Source: Mangifera indica (taxonomy: Eukaryota; Streptophyta; Magnoliopsida; Sapindales; Anacardiaceae). Taken from it: 64,000 nucleotides of DNA. This document shows, piece after piece, positions 22,350 to 35,569 of the stretch (position 1 is the stretch's first letter; each line of letters begins with the position of its first letter). The notes below the pieces were generated by a model that was given only the letters and a program-made list of their open reading frames with translations, was not told the origin of the DNA and did no database searches. Made by a program: the position numbers and the translations under genes. The stretch is taken from positions 17,381,584 through 17,445,583 of the forward strand of contig NC_058139.1 in NCBI RefSeq assembly GCF_011075055.1, read 5' to 3'.

Positions 22350-23440
22350 TAGGGTAATAGATTTTATCAAAGGGATCAAAATCCTTAAATCCCACACTAA
22401 TATTGTCAACTTATTTTTATCAATTACTTAAATCCTTAAATCCCACACTAGTCCTGACATAAGTGTATTAAACTTGTCTTTATTAGTTACTTAAAATCTA
22501 TCTATAAACTATCATTAGAGTATTTAATTATTTGATTTTATTAAATTAAAACTATAATTAATGTTTGTCTATGTAGGAAATTTTCCGTTCATCATTTTAA
22601 TGAAGAATCTTATTGGCCATCTATGAAGAGAAGCACACTAAAACCCTTAACTTTGTGTGAGGGTAAAGTTCTTTTCTCTTGTCATTAATAGATGACTGAA
22701 GATCACAACAATCACCACATTCGTCTTCTTTTTAACATTAAGAAGAAACACATATGGGTTTAGCTTCAGAACTTGCATATTAAGAGGCAATTTAATCAGT
22801 GATATTTGCAAAGGAGAGAGAGAATGGAAACTAGAAACAAGAATTCATATCTCTTTGCAGTGCACGAAAATTACAAATCTACCTCGAGTACACTTGCTAC
22901 AATAGAAAACATCATGTTAGCAGATTCTGTAATAAAAGTGGCAACACTACAATAGAAAACAAACAGAGAAGCTACGCTTCACAAGAACTGCTACACTAAA
23001 ATGTTCAATCAAATCATCATGTTAGCAGATTCTGTAATAGCAACATAAACACTAATGGTTATTAATGCATATCTATTACAACTTGTGTAAACTAGAAAAA
23101 GAAATTTTTGCGGAAGACTAGACACCGTAGTGGATTGTGTCCGGCCAAATTCTACAAAGAGAAACAGTCAAAGAAAAAATAATAGAGTTCTTAACAGTTT
23201 ATAAGAGATTTGATTGAAATGTTGTTGAGATTTACTTGGTGAGAAGCTAATGATCCAAGTCGCTTTTAGATAGAGGCGACACTGCCAACGATGAACGAAT
23301 ACTTGGAGGTTTCTAATATGGGATAATTTTGTAGGCCATTATTTTTAAGCGGCAACAGCCTTGCAAGTTGGTGTCAATGGATAAGTAATTAACGGGAATT
23401 TAAAAAGAAGGCCTATATTAAGGAGCACCAATCCATTCCT
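22350..23440 (-). other. Array unit 3: flank and 3'-UTR-like remnants
   Basis: Positions 22800-23110 match the 3' flank of the Alba units at 38640-38800, 40640-40930 and 54870-55640 (shared words TAAAATGCA/GCAACACTACAATAGAAAAC and CATGTTAGCAGATT). Positions 23218-23440 match 7140-7228, 8744-8860 and 52680-52760. It reads as a deleted unit with only its two ends left. No Alba exon is seen. Confidence 0.5.
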
Positions 23441-23469
23441 TAAATAACAATATTATTTACTCAAATAAT

Positions 23470-25110
23470 AAATATAAATTTGTATATAAATATTGACATA
23501 TTATTATATAATTAAGTATTATTTTATTTTTAATTCAAAATCACTCAATCACATAGTGATATATTACTGTTTGTGCATAAATTTGTTTTCATTGTTTGAG
23601 CATATAATTTTATTATTCGCTAAAATTGATACTTTAGAGTTTGGTAACTAACAAGGGTATTAAACCTCAAAAAAAAAAAAAAAAAAAACAATGATTTTAC
23701 ATTAATCTTTAGAGATAGAATATTAGTAAATATTATCAATATTTGTATTATGTCTAAGTATTAATTTATGTACACATGGGCATGTGTCATGCTACCAAAC
23801 TTTACAAATAATCCGATTTTGTCGTGATTTAGATCTTATCTCAAAATTTAAATTCTGCCGATGATGTATGACTATGTGTGCCCCTACACAAAATTATGCC
23901 TTTATCTGGAAAACATTTATTAACTCAATTCAAACAAGAAAAAAGACTGGAATGTCTTTAAGCTTACTTGTGGATGTTATAGTCCTCCTCCTTTTATATG
24001 AATTTTGTCTTTAAAATTCACTCAAAAAGTTATGAGAACTGTTGCCTCATGTCTTGCTCAGCCTGCCATGTGGCCTTATCAATTCAATGATTCCTACAAA
24101 TAACTTTAATTAAGGAGATCTACCTATATCTGAGCTGCTTGACTCGCTGGTCAATAATTTGAGCTAAGCACTCCTCATACGCCAAATTATCCTTGAACTT
24201 GATATCCTCAACTTTGAGTACATAGGTCAGGTCATTGATATACTTGTGTAACAACAATTCATGAAACACGTTATCAATGCGATCCATGCTCGTTGACAAC
24301 GCAAGCTAGTAGACAACCCTACACGCTCCAACACCTTGAATAGTCTCACAAACCTTGGTGTTAACTTGTCTTTCTTATCAAATCTCATAACATGCTTGTA
24401 AGAGGCTACTTTAACAAATACTTTATCACCTACCTCGTACTTAATATCACATGCTTATAGGTTTGAATAACTTTTTTGACGATCTTGAGCATGCCTTATC
24501 CTTTCTCTTATCAATCTTACGTGCTCTATCATCCTCTGAGTCATCTCTGGTCCTAATAACTAAGTCAAGACATCTCTCTCTCCTATATCATCCCGATGTA
24601 ATGGTGATTTATGTTTTCTGCCATATAAAGCCTCATATGGAGCCATCTTGATGGTTGCTTGATAACTATTATTGTACGCAAACTCTATGTAATATCTCTC
24701 TTCAGATACATACCCCTACTTGAAATATAACCTAAAGAGACATGTATGACCTATGACCGAACTACTAAATTTAAAATCTTATCATTTAATACATGATCAT
24801 GCAAACTCAAACATGCAAAAAGGTATAAATATTGACATATTCTTATGTAATTGAATATTATTATATTTTTAATTCAAAATCATTCAATTACATAGTGATA
24901 TATTATTATTTGTGCACAAATTTATTTTCATTGTTTTAGCATGTAATTTTATTGTTCGCTAAAACTAATATTTTAGGGTTTGGTAACTAACAAGGATATT
25001 AAAATTCCAAAAAAAAAAAAAAACTAAAAAGGATTTTAGGTTAAGCTTTAGAGATAGAATATTAGTAAATATTATCAATATCTGTGTTATCTCTAAGTAT
25101 TAGTTTATGT
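23470..25110. repeat. ~290-bp direct repeats around a gypsy fragment
   Basis: 23470-23765 and 24830-25110 are similar throughout, including ATTCAAAATCA.TCAAT.ACATAGTGATATATTA, a poly-A run and TTTAGAGATAGAATATTAG. They enclose the retrotransposon fragment at 23771-24826. A part also occurs at 8900-9000. Confidence 0.65.
23771..24826 (-). mobile_element. Internally deleted Ty3/gypsy element
   Basis: An LTR piece ends at 23981 (ATGTTATA, cf. GGGTGTTACA), followed by a polypurine-like tract (GGAGGAGGACT on the minus strand). Internal sequence runs 23982-24687, and a second LTR piece begins TGTAATATCTC at 24688. On the minus strand the internal part reads APYEALYGRKHKSPLHRDD, MIEHVRLIRERIRHAQDRQK and YEVGDKVFVKVASYKHVMRF. 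This is the integrase C-terminal region typical of Ty3/gypsy elements. Everything upstream of it is deleted, and stops interrupt the frame. Confidence 0.75.
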
Positions 25111-26064
25111 AATAATAATAATGTATTATTATATGATTTTTTTTGATAAATTATGTCATTATATAATTGAATGATTTAGAGTTAGAAATAAATAAAAATC
25201 TGTTCACACACAAAATGATATCTGTTATTAGTGTAAATAATTTTAATAATTTATTATCTGTATTGAATTAAAATTATAACTATAACATGGGTTTGTTTTA
25301 TCTTTTGTGCATTGTCTAGACACTTTTTAACATATATTGAGTTAGTTTATATCTTAGGTTTAGGGCACAATTTAATTCGAGTTAAGATCAAATAAACCAA
25401 ATTTGAATTGCTCTTGTTTTCATAAATAGATCGAATTCAAACTAATTCACATAATTGAGTTTGAAATGACTTAAAGTTGAATCTAAAGTTAAATTATTTT
25501 TAAATTCAATTCAAATATCAAATTGATTTTGAATTGAATCTTATTCGAACTTGGTTTGGATAGTTAGGTTTAAACTTAGTTGAAATGCTTTTTTAAAGAT
25601 TGTCATAAATTTTTTTATGAAGTCACGTCATAATTTCAAAAATAAACGAAAAACCCAAACCCAAATTTTTTTTTCGGTATTATTATGAAATATAGACATG
25701 GTTCAACTCAATTACACTAGTCAGTAGAATTATTTCTTAATCCAAATTGGAATTCGACTAAACCAAAGTTTGAGATAGACAATTATTTATTTATCTATTT
25801 TTTACATTTTCACATATATTTCGGATAAAGAAAAACATAAAAGATAACAAAAAAAACGTTAACATCATCCCTAGTATAATTGAAGTTGGGTTAGGGCAAG
25901 TTACCTGTCTACCCACCCAACAGAACATGGGCATTATTTAATGGTTAGTTAAGACAATACACCAATCACCTTGTTTCATACATTAATATATGAGTAGTGT
26001 TATGTGTATAAATAGTGTACTTAATTTTGTGCATAAATAATAGCATGTTACTATATGAGTAAAT
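25111..26064. other. AT-rich intergenic stretch with an old element remnant
   Basis: 25358-25760 contains scattered AATTCGAGTT/GAATTCAAAC words like a very decayed member of the GAGCTC-type MITE family. No coding is seen. Confidence 0.35.
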
Positions 26065-26073
26065 AGTTTTAAA

Positions 26074-26733
26074 GGTCAAAGGACTATTTCCCACTTAAGT
26101 TTTAATATAAAGACAAATACACACTCGCAGGGTTTCAAAAATTAAATACTTATTCATAGATCAACTATTGTTAAAAATTGTATATTGGAGACAAGGGTAA
26201 AATCATTATTTTACCAATAATATTAAAATGTATAATTTTATCTCATTTTTTCCTTTCGGTATTGAAAACTCGCATTTCAACCCTAGCCACAACTTTGAAA
26301 AATAATTTCGCCCCAAAAAAAAAATCCCTAGGGTTTTCTCTTTCTCCAACTATGGCGATAGTGGTTACCACCATTATTGGAGAAGAGAGAAAACCTTAGA
26401 GATTTGGGGGGAATATATAATTTTGTCTTATTTTTCCCTTTAAGTTTTGAAAACTCGTATTTCAACCCTCGCCCCCTCCCCACCCCACCACCCTACCCCA
26501 CAAAATCCCCAGGGTTTTCTCCTTCTCTAGCTATGGCAACGATGGCGACCACTATTGTCAGAGAAGGGAGAAAAACATTGGGGATTTGCGGTGAAAAAGT
26601 TACAATTTTACCTTTAGCTCCAACATAAAATTTTAACAGCAATTGGTCCATGGGTGGGTTTTTGAGTTTTTGAAACTCCGCGGGTGTGTATTTGTCTTTA
26701 CATTGAAACTTAAGGGGAAATAGTCTTTTGACC
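26074..26733. mobile_element. Mutator-type non-autonomous element (copy 5)
   Basis: The left end GGTCAAAGGACTATTTCCCA and the right end (complement GGTCAAAAGACTATTTCCCC) form the terminal repeats. The flanks AGTTTTAAA (26065-26073) and AATTTTAAA (26734-26742) match 8 of 9. The core holds two tandem ~190-bp copies (about 26225-26415 and 26416-26605), each with TTGAAAACTCG, TTTCAACCCT and AGGGTTTTCTC. Open frames here are by-products of the repeat. Confidence 0.8.
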
Positions 26734-26742
26734 AATTTTAAA

Positions 26743-27084
26743 TTAGAGATAAAAGAATACACAACCACATGGTGATATACTATTGTTTGTACATAAAGTT
26801 ATACACATTATTTTTATTTGTTTATGTACATAGTTTTATTGTTAATATATATTTGTATACATTTCAATAATGATTGGCGGGAGAGATAGAAATATTCCTC
26901 TACACGTGTCAAGTTGCTACTTTCGATACCAAACATATTGTTTCCATTAACAACAATAATCACACTTATTATTATAATTAATTTGGTGGGTGTATTTCTA
27001 TTGAGGTATGTTAGTATTAAAAGATATAAGATATATGTAGATGATGATAAAGATGACTCTAATGGTAATGGTGATGTTTAATCA
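26743..27084. other. AT-rich intergenic stretch
   Basis: It contains CACATGGTGATATACTATTG, shared with the 23.5 and 24.9 kb repeats. No gene was found. Confidence 0.35.
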
Positions 27085-29404
27085 TGTATCACCCTTTCTA
27101 GATACATACTCCAACATAGAATATGACCTAGAGCATGCATAACCTGCTTTCTTAGTTAAAATAGAGAAGAATAAATGCATGATAATACTAACGTGTGCGA
27201 AAAGGTGAAATCTGAATAAATATTTTAAATGTATTAAATAACTTCTGACATTATTACAAATGATGCATCTGAAAAATAACTAAAGACTATTAATATGTAT
27301 AATAAAAAACACAAATACAAAAAAAAAAATTCAAAATGACACTTTTGCCCCTCACCTCATGCAGCTGGTTTGCTGGATCGTTGACTCTTCCGCATGCCCT
27401 GCTACTCACCTCTACTTGCAAAACAACATAAAAAGAATGCATGAATGAAAACATGTAGTAAGTCAGTGACCTCTCGACACCCTGAATAATGCATACAACT
27501 ACTAAATTGGGTATTCCACTTATGAATTTGGACATGATCACAACTTAACACCTTCATGCCCTGAAATTGGCATATCTAATGCCCTAGTGAAAACATATGA
27601 CACCTTACGTGTCTACTATTATCATGCCTTGGGCACATGCCATACGATCTAGTGGGCTAGCTAACTAAGATACCTTGGTCACACAGGGAAATCTGGCCAC
27701 AATCTTTCCCTTACCAATACGTTAGCTACGAAACTATTATCTAAAACCATCCTAGGATGACCCTTACCACAGGTATGTATGTGATGTATCCTACTAACCA
27801 CATGAGGAATATCTAAAATGTCATAATCCTTTACCATGCACACTTGAACTAAACTAACCTGAGCTGAGTTGAGCTAAGTGGCTAATGTGCCTTGGCATCG
27901 AGTGCATGATACATCTCATAGGTATTTAGCCCTATTGCTGTCACGTACATCGCCACTTATGCACACAGTTGGTAACTATTTGGATATGTATCATTTTTCT
28001 TAACTTTTTTTATTTTTGACCTAGATTTGACTTGATTGGGGTCTGTGTCATTTTCCATATAGTCAGACACCTCTTTTATCACTAACTTCTTTGCCTTTCT
28101 TGCTAAGATCTCATTTTCTTTCTTTCCTTCATCTTTCCATTCCTTATGTTTAATCGAGGGTAAAATGGTCGTTTAACTATCTACATGAGTGTGTCTAAAT
28201 TCTAACATGATATCTACTATCAAAGGAGACATACATGGGCGCGTTTCTCATACCACAAAATTGTGTATGCTTCTTCTCAATAGAAAGCGTTACATACAAA
28301 GTTTTCCTATTTGTATAAAAATACATAAACGTGCATCACGATTTAGGAGTTGCAAACCTACGATGTTTTATGCCCTCCACCCATTATGGGTTAATACCAA
28401 CACATATATAGTCTCAAACAAATTTCTAAATTGCCTAAAGTAGCCTATCATCATTATAAACATGTAAACATTTATAACATTACAAATTAAAATCGGCACA
28501 CTAATCAAACATGGCCTCATTCTTTTTAACACAGTTACTGTCGTGATGATCAATCTTATGACTTGAATAGTCTAGTAAGAACATGCTTTCAATCATCTAT
28601 AATAATCAATATATTTAGTGAACTGAACTAATCATGTCATAGCATCTTTTTTAAAGAAAATCGAGCTATAAGTTGTCTTTTAGCATACAAGCAGTTTTTT
28701 GCATGGCTACAAATAAATTCTAGAGATTGATAACTTCCTCCGATAACCAAAAACCTCTTCTTTCTCTCTGCCTCTGATAAATGAGTAGATGCATAAAAAA
28801 ATATAGTAAAAAATTAGGTTAATTCATCTTTTTATTTTTCCTCTTGGACGCAACATAAGCATATACCTACAGTACATGGGTGTTTGTCATGTCACCCAAC
28901 TATGAAAATTCTGTTGGGCATACACGATCACAAATTTCAAAATTCAAATAGGTGTGTATCCCTCTAGAATACATTTATTAACTCAATTCAAACAAGAAAA
29001 AAGACTAGAATGCCTTTAGGCTTACTTGTGGGTATTATAGTCCTCACCCTTCATATGAAATTTGTCCCCGAAATTCACTTAAAAAGTATAGGAACTACTG
29101 CCTTGTGTCCTATTCGGCTTCCCATGTGCTTTTTCAACCCGGTGATTCCTCTAAAGAACTTTAACTAAGGGGATCTACCTATATCAGAGCTCTTTGATTC
29201 ATCGGTCAAGGATCTAAATTGAACACTCCTTATACGCCAAACTATCCTTGAGTTTGATATCTTCAACTTTGAGCACATGAAACAAGTCATTGATATACTT
29301 GTATAACAACAATACATGAAACATGTTATGAATGCGATCCATACTCACTCGCAACATAAGCCGGTAGGCAACCCTATACGCTCTAACACCTTAAATAGTC
29401 CCGC
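27085..29404 (-). mobile_element. Ty3/gypsy LTR plus 3' internal fragment
   Basis: The LTR starts TGTATCACCC at 27085 and ends GGGTATTATA at 29039 (1955 bp). Then comes about 365 bp of internal sequence whose minus-strand reading parallels the gypsy integrase C-terminus fragments at 23982 and 30833, including the VHYIHDVFH-type stretch. At 29404-29405 it is cut by the start of the next element's LTR (TATAACACCC), so a younger copy of the same family inserted into it. Confidence 0.65.
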
Positions 29405-32400
29405 TATAACACCCTTATCCAAATGCATACCCTTGATGGGAATATACCAAAAGAGGCGTGCACAATTGAACTATTTGAAAACGTTAATACATGATCGTAA
29501 TTATAAAGCATGTAAAAAGGTGATGTAATAAAAACAACTTTATTAATCAATGCCTATGTGATATTATGTGTCTGAAAATTCATACAACTATGACAATAAT
29601 AAACATACATAATAATAATAAACTATGTTTGATAAAAATTCTAGCAACAATGACAATAATAAACATACAAAAGGAAATGCATGAATAAAACTCAATAAGT
29701 GGTGATCTTTTGACACCCAAAACTATTATAAATAATTGATTATAAAACGTGAGTTCTATTTGTAAGCTAAATGTGATCACACTATGACACCTTGGAAGTC
29801 ATGAAGACCCAAGCTAAAATTGACATATTTGATGCCCTGGTGAAAGCTACTATTATGCCTTGCATACATGCCAAATGGCCTATTAGGTTATCTAACTGGG
29901 ACACCTTGACCATATGAGAAATCTTTGATAACAACACTTTTTCTTACCACATAAACTAATTGGAACTACTGACTAATCATTTGGAGATAACCCCTAGCTT
30001 AGGGACATATATGGTGGATCTCGTTAATTATGTGATGAATATCTAAAGCTAAATTCTTACCATATACACTTGAACTGAACTAAGTGACTATGTACCTGGG
30101 CACTGAATGCATGATATATTTCATGGGTATCCAACACTATTACTTTCATAATTATTGTCACTTACACATATAATTGGCAAATTCCTGGTTGTGTGACACT
30201 AGCTTTAAGGTTGTTGACTTTCGACTCAAATTTGACTTGATTTGAGTTTGCGCCATCATCCACACAATTGGATACCTCATTTATGTCTTTCATGAATTTC
30301 TTGTCCTCTAATAGCTTATTATTAAGTATTCCAACAATGCAAATTATAAAACAACATATTTAGGTCATGTATCATACAAGAAATCCTTCTAAAAATTCCT
30401 ACAACAATGAATCATGCTTAATAAACTGAAGTCAAGCTGGAAGCACCACTTACTTGTCTTCCTATGCTTGTCGATGCATTCTCCTTAAAATTAGTGACTT
30501 CAATGATTAGTGATGACTCTTCAGGAAACTATAGACTTTTTTCTCACTTTTGAGCGACTGGCAAACAAAAGAATGTAAGAGAATGAAGGTTGATTGTGTT
30601 TTTAATTTAATTCTAAGACACGATATATGGGCGTGTATAAGCCATACATGGGCTTATGTTTAGTTACAGAACTAAGACAACTTTCTATTTCGTCGCAATC
30701 ATAATCTGATCCACTAATTGACTTTCTATTGATCATACAGGGGTGTGTACGCTTGAAAATCATTAATCACCCAATTTAAAAACAAGAAAAAAAAAGACTA
30801 AAATACCTTTAGGCTTACTTGTGGGTGTTACAATCCTCCCGTCCTTATATGAATCGCGTCCTTGAAGTTCACTCAAACAAGTGTTGGAACCTCTATCGCA
30901 TATCCTATTTAACCTTCCATGTGGCTTTCTTAACTCTGTGATTTCTCCAAAGAACCTTTACTAGAGGAATCTACTTATATCTAAGCTCCTTAACTTACCA
31001 GTCTAATTTTAAATTGGATGTTCTTCGTAGACCAGGTCATTTTCTAGCTCAACATCCCTAACACTAAGCACATGGGTAGGGTCACTAATGTACTTGCATA
31101 GTAATGATACATGAAACATATTATAAATGTAATCCATGCTTACTAGTATCACAAGCTAGTAGGCAACCTTACCTACACGCTCTAATACCTCAAAGGGTCT
31201 GACAAATTTCAACACTAACTTGTCTTTCCTATCAAATCTTATAACATGTCTATAAGGGGTTACTTTGATGAACACCTTATCACCTACTTGAAACTAAATA
31301 TCACATCTCCTCTGATTTGTATAACTTTTCTTATAGTCTTGGGCTTGCTTGATCCTCTTTCTAATCATCCTCACATCCTCAATCATCCTCTAGGTCAGCT
31401 TAGGTCCTAATGACTAAAGTAAGACATCTCTCACTCCTATCTCATCCCAGTGTAATGGTGATTTACATCTCTTGCCATACAAAGCCTGATAACTATTATT
31501 ATAAGCAAACTTCATCAATGACAACACATCTATCCAACTCACTCCTTTATCTAGGCAATAAGCCCTCAACATATTTTCAATTACCTTGTTGACTTTTTTA
31601 GTTTGTCTATTAGTCTAAGGATGATATGTTGTACTGAATACCAATCTCGTACCCAAGAAGTTTTTCATACTCTGTCAAAATGCTGAGACAAATCTAGTGT
31701 CTCGATCTGATACTATCATCATAGGTATTCTATAAAGTTTGATAATCTCTTTCACATGGATCTGACCCAACTGATCAATATTCGTGGTGTCTCTAACTAC
31801 TATGAAATATGCCAACTTGGTCAATTAATCCACTATAACCTATAATACATTATAGCCACTTTTAACCATAAAAAATCCAATTATGAAATCTATCGATATG
31901 TGTTCCCACTTCTACTCAAGAATGCTAAAAGACTATAAAAGTCCAATGGCCTCTGATGTTTAGCCTTAACTTGCTGACATATAAGACACTTAGTCACAAA
32001 GAATGCAATGTCTTTCTTCATTCTTGGCCACTAGAACATCTTTCTCAAATTTTGATACACTTTTACATTCCTAAAATGGGTCGCGTAAAGGGAATTGTAC
32101 ACTTCTACTAGGTTCTTATCTCTTTGGGAAATACATATCTTCTGTTGGAACATCAAGATGCCTTCAACCATATTGAACTTATTCTCAATATTCTCAACTG
32201 TCTTTTGTCTAATCTGTAGACCTCCTTTATTTGAAGCCTGTGTTATACAAATCTCATCTAGAAGGGTCAATTGAATCTAGAGACCTACCAACTACCTTGT
32301 GATGACCTTAATCTACTCTTTACCAAGTCCTGCTATAACTTACAGTAAATGGTAATTTATGATAGGAACGCTTTTCTATCTCAAGGCATCTGTAAGTACA

Positions 32401-35400
32401 TTTACTTTACCTAAGACTCTTGTGATTCGTGTATATGTTACGTTTTACCTTATACAGGTAATGCCACCATATCTTAATAGTTGCTAACTCAAGATCATGA
32501 GTAGGGTATATAGTCTTATACTCCTTTAACTAATGGGAAACATAAACTATAACTTTCCTTTTCTGCATCAATACTACTCCTAAACCCTGATATGAGCCAT
32601 TTGTATTCTCTCATTTCTCTAACAAGGCAAAGAGAGGAGCTGAGGTCAATCTTTTTTTTAATTCTTGGAAACTTTGTTTGTAGGCCTCTGACCATCTAAA
32701 AGAAATCTCTTTGCATGTTAACTCTATGAAAAGGTCAAGCTAACTTGATGAATCTCTCAATAAAACGTTTATAATAGCTTGCCAATCTTAAAAAACTTTT
32801 GACCTCTTTAGCGGTCTTAAGCCTATACCATTGTAGCACCACCTCAATGTTATAGGGGTCTACTGATATGCCATATGTTGAAACCACATGATCCAAAAAT
32901 GCCACTCTATCTAGCTATAACTCATATTTAGAGAACTTCGTAAACAATTATCTCTCTCTTAGCCTTTAGAGCATAAATCTCAATTATCATCAATTTAAAC
33001 CACTATGAACTTATCTAGACAATCCTGGAACAGTCTGCTCATGAGGTCCATAAATACTGCCAGGACATTGGTTAATTCGAAAAGCATGACCACAAACTCA
33101 TAATACTCATATCTAGTTTTAAAGGAAGTCTTGGTATATCTTGTTCTTTTACTTTAACTTGGTAATATCTTAACCTCAAATCTGTCTTAAAGAACACTAA
33201 GACACCTTTGAGTTAGTCAAATAAATTATTAATCCTCAGGAGCGAGTACTTATTCTTTATCGTCACCTTATTCAACTCCTTATAGTCAATGCATACCTTC
33301 ATTGATCCATCTTTCTTTTTTACAAAGAGGATTGGTACACCCTATGGTGAGTGGCTTTATTTGATGAATCCACTATCCAATAATTCTTGTAATTGTTTCT
33401 TTAGTTCCTACAATTTAGTTGGGGCTATTCTATAGTGGGCTTTGGAAATTTGTGTTGTTCTTGGGGCCAAGTTACTACTACATATTTTTTATGCCTAAAA
33501 TTATCTTTGTTGATTTTTGAACCACATGCATCAAATACACCATACATCCCTTACTCAACATTTTCTTAACCTTGATACTATTAATCATTATGCTAAAGAT
33601 TCGATCATTTTCAAATGTAAACTACTCACCATCATCCAAACTGAATTTAACCTTCTTCTTCTTACAATCTATTTCTGCTCTATATTTGCTCAAAAAGTTC
33701 ATGCCTAGTATTACATCGAAATCTAGCATGTATATGATTATTAAGTTCATGACCATTGCATGACCTTTTAGAAAAATTGTTTCCCTTACCAATATTAAAC
33801 TACTATGAATCTAGTCCTCATCCGACATCTTTATGTTAATATAGGGGACAACTGAAGGCTCTAGTCTTAATCTCTTAACTGTGCCTTTAGCAATAAAACA
33901 ATGTGTGATACCGGAGTCAATTAAAGCTTATAAAAGACAAGTATGAAACAATAACTAATCTATCATAACTATTGGGCTAGCATCCATATAGGTTTCAGTA
34001 GGTATGAATACTCAAGTCTATTCTCCTTTAACTATTTACTTTTCATGAGTTGGCATCGTTGTTAGGGTTGTACACTACCTGGTACAATGTCTTGGCTACT
34101 TACATCTATAACACACCTTTTATATGGCTTAACACTCATTGGTACACCTCTCATCATATTTATGACATGTAGGGGAATCATTGTGTCTAGGCTGTTCTTG
34201 TTTTCTCTGTTTCTTAACCCTTTAGTTATTCTTATTCTTAGGTTGGAAGGTTCTCTTACCTTTGTTGTCTCTACTAGGACTATCTTTGCTGCCTCCCCTT
34301 TAGTTGCCACTAATAGTCAGCTGACTCTATCTTGACATCGGGGCTGGTGGTAGAGGTTTCTCTGACAACACTTTGTCTTGGTCATGCATTGTCTTACGGT
34401 CTCAAATCTTAGTGTTTAACTAAGGGCCTCTAAAAAAGTCTTAGAAGAATTATCTTTAATTATCACATCTTTGGCTTTGTCTGGCCTATGCCTTTTTATA
34501 AACACATTTAACTTTCCTATCCTTGAATTAGCCATGCCAAGAGCATATATGTTTTTCTACCTCAGTTGGAGGAACTCTTACTGCTTCACATATATGAGTT
34601 CAATTGAAATTTATTCTGACTCAAAAGCTTGTCTGAAGCTTACCTATGATATCTCTAAAACTTGATGAGTCTCACATAACGTTTACCATTAGACCTTAGT
34701 GTTATCTTTCAATAGGAGACTAGCACACTGTATCTTAATAGCATCTATCATTGAGTAGATCCTCATGACATCCTCTACTGCTTTAGCCATTATTCAATTG
34801 GCAATCCCCCTGACACTATACTGCCTTTAAAATCTAGGGCATATGATGACTAGATAGGCTATAATAGGATAAACTTGTCTTCTACTGCTACCTCCAATCT
34901 TTACTCGAGGTGCTCTTGCATTCTTGTTACTTTACTAGGAGAGTGCCTATATATCTGAATACTACTTTGGCGCCAGTGGGGCTTGAGCTAGATACCCCAC
35001 ATTAGTTAACACCTCTTTGTTTTGTCTTAGAACCTCTTCCACAATCTAGAGAATGGCAACACTATTAATGGAGGGCATAACTAGGGTGTTGAATGCCTAT
35101 CCTTGAGCCTTTGCTTGGCTTATTTCTTGACTAGGAGCCTTTGGGACATCTCTGATTAACCTTTTTGATCTCCTTATCCTGAGATCATAACAACCTTTAG
35201 GCATATATTATTTTAATCTAGAAGCAAGTATATTATACTTACAGCAATAAGCATGCAGGGCTGGTCAATATTGTACAAGGGGCTACTTTCTTACTTAACT
35301 TTATATGCATTTTTCAAACACATAAAACTTTTCACCTTTTTAGGTACCAAAATCATGCTCAAATTCCATAAATGTAACACCCATCTCCAGATACATACCC

Positions 35401-35567
35401 CTTATGGAAATATACCAAAAAGGTGTGCACAATTAAACTATTTGAAAACTTTAATGCCTGATCATAATTATAAAGTATGTAAAAATGTGATGTAATAAAA
35501 ACAACTTTATTATTCAATGCCCATGTGATGTGATGTGACTGAAAATTCTAGCAACAATGACAATAAT
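29405..35567 (-). mobile_element. Ty3/gypsy retrotransposon with TGTAACACCC LTRs
   Basis: The left LTR (3' LTR on the minus strand) is 29405-30832, ending GGGTGTTACA. Directly inside it, the minus strand gives a polypurine tract AAGGACGGGAGGAT. The right LTR begins TGTAACACCCATCTCC at 35373 and matches 29405-29640 for about 195 bp. It then stops at 35567, where unrelated sequence begins. The full length would be about 7.4 kb. The internal region is described separately. Confidence 0.75.
30833..35200 (-). pseudogene. Ty3/gypsy gag-pol, decayed
   Basis: On the minus strand, domains follow the gypsy order. A gag zinc knuckle near 34070-34130 reads CYRC..PRHCTR.C with stops in the gaps. Reverse transcriptase lies at 32940-33440 ([51 protein letters not shown]). 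Near 33000 the catalytic YIDD-type motif is not readable. The integrase zinc/core region lies about 31600-32150 (GILMFQQKICISQRDKNLVE, YNSLYATHFRNVK). The integrase C-terminal region lies at 31020-31320, with VLSVRDVELENDLVYEEHPI near 31060. Many stops and frameshifts make it non-coding. The plain order PR-RT-RH-IN places it in Ty3/gypsy. Confidence 0.8.
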
Positions 35568-35569
35568 AA

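Noticed and set aside
26178..26768. Three overlapping frames near 26.4 kb
   Set aside because: All fall in the tandem core of a Mutator-type element and are low in complexity.
34087..34335. Plus-strand open frame in the gypsy region
   Set aside because: It is the antisense of the decayed gag zinc-knuckle region, which has the real signal on the minus strand.
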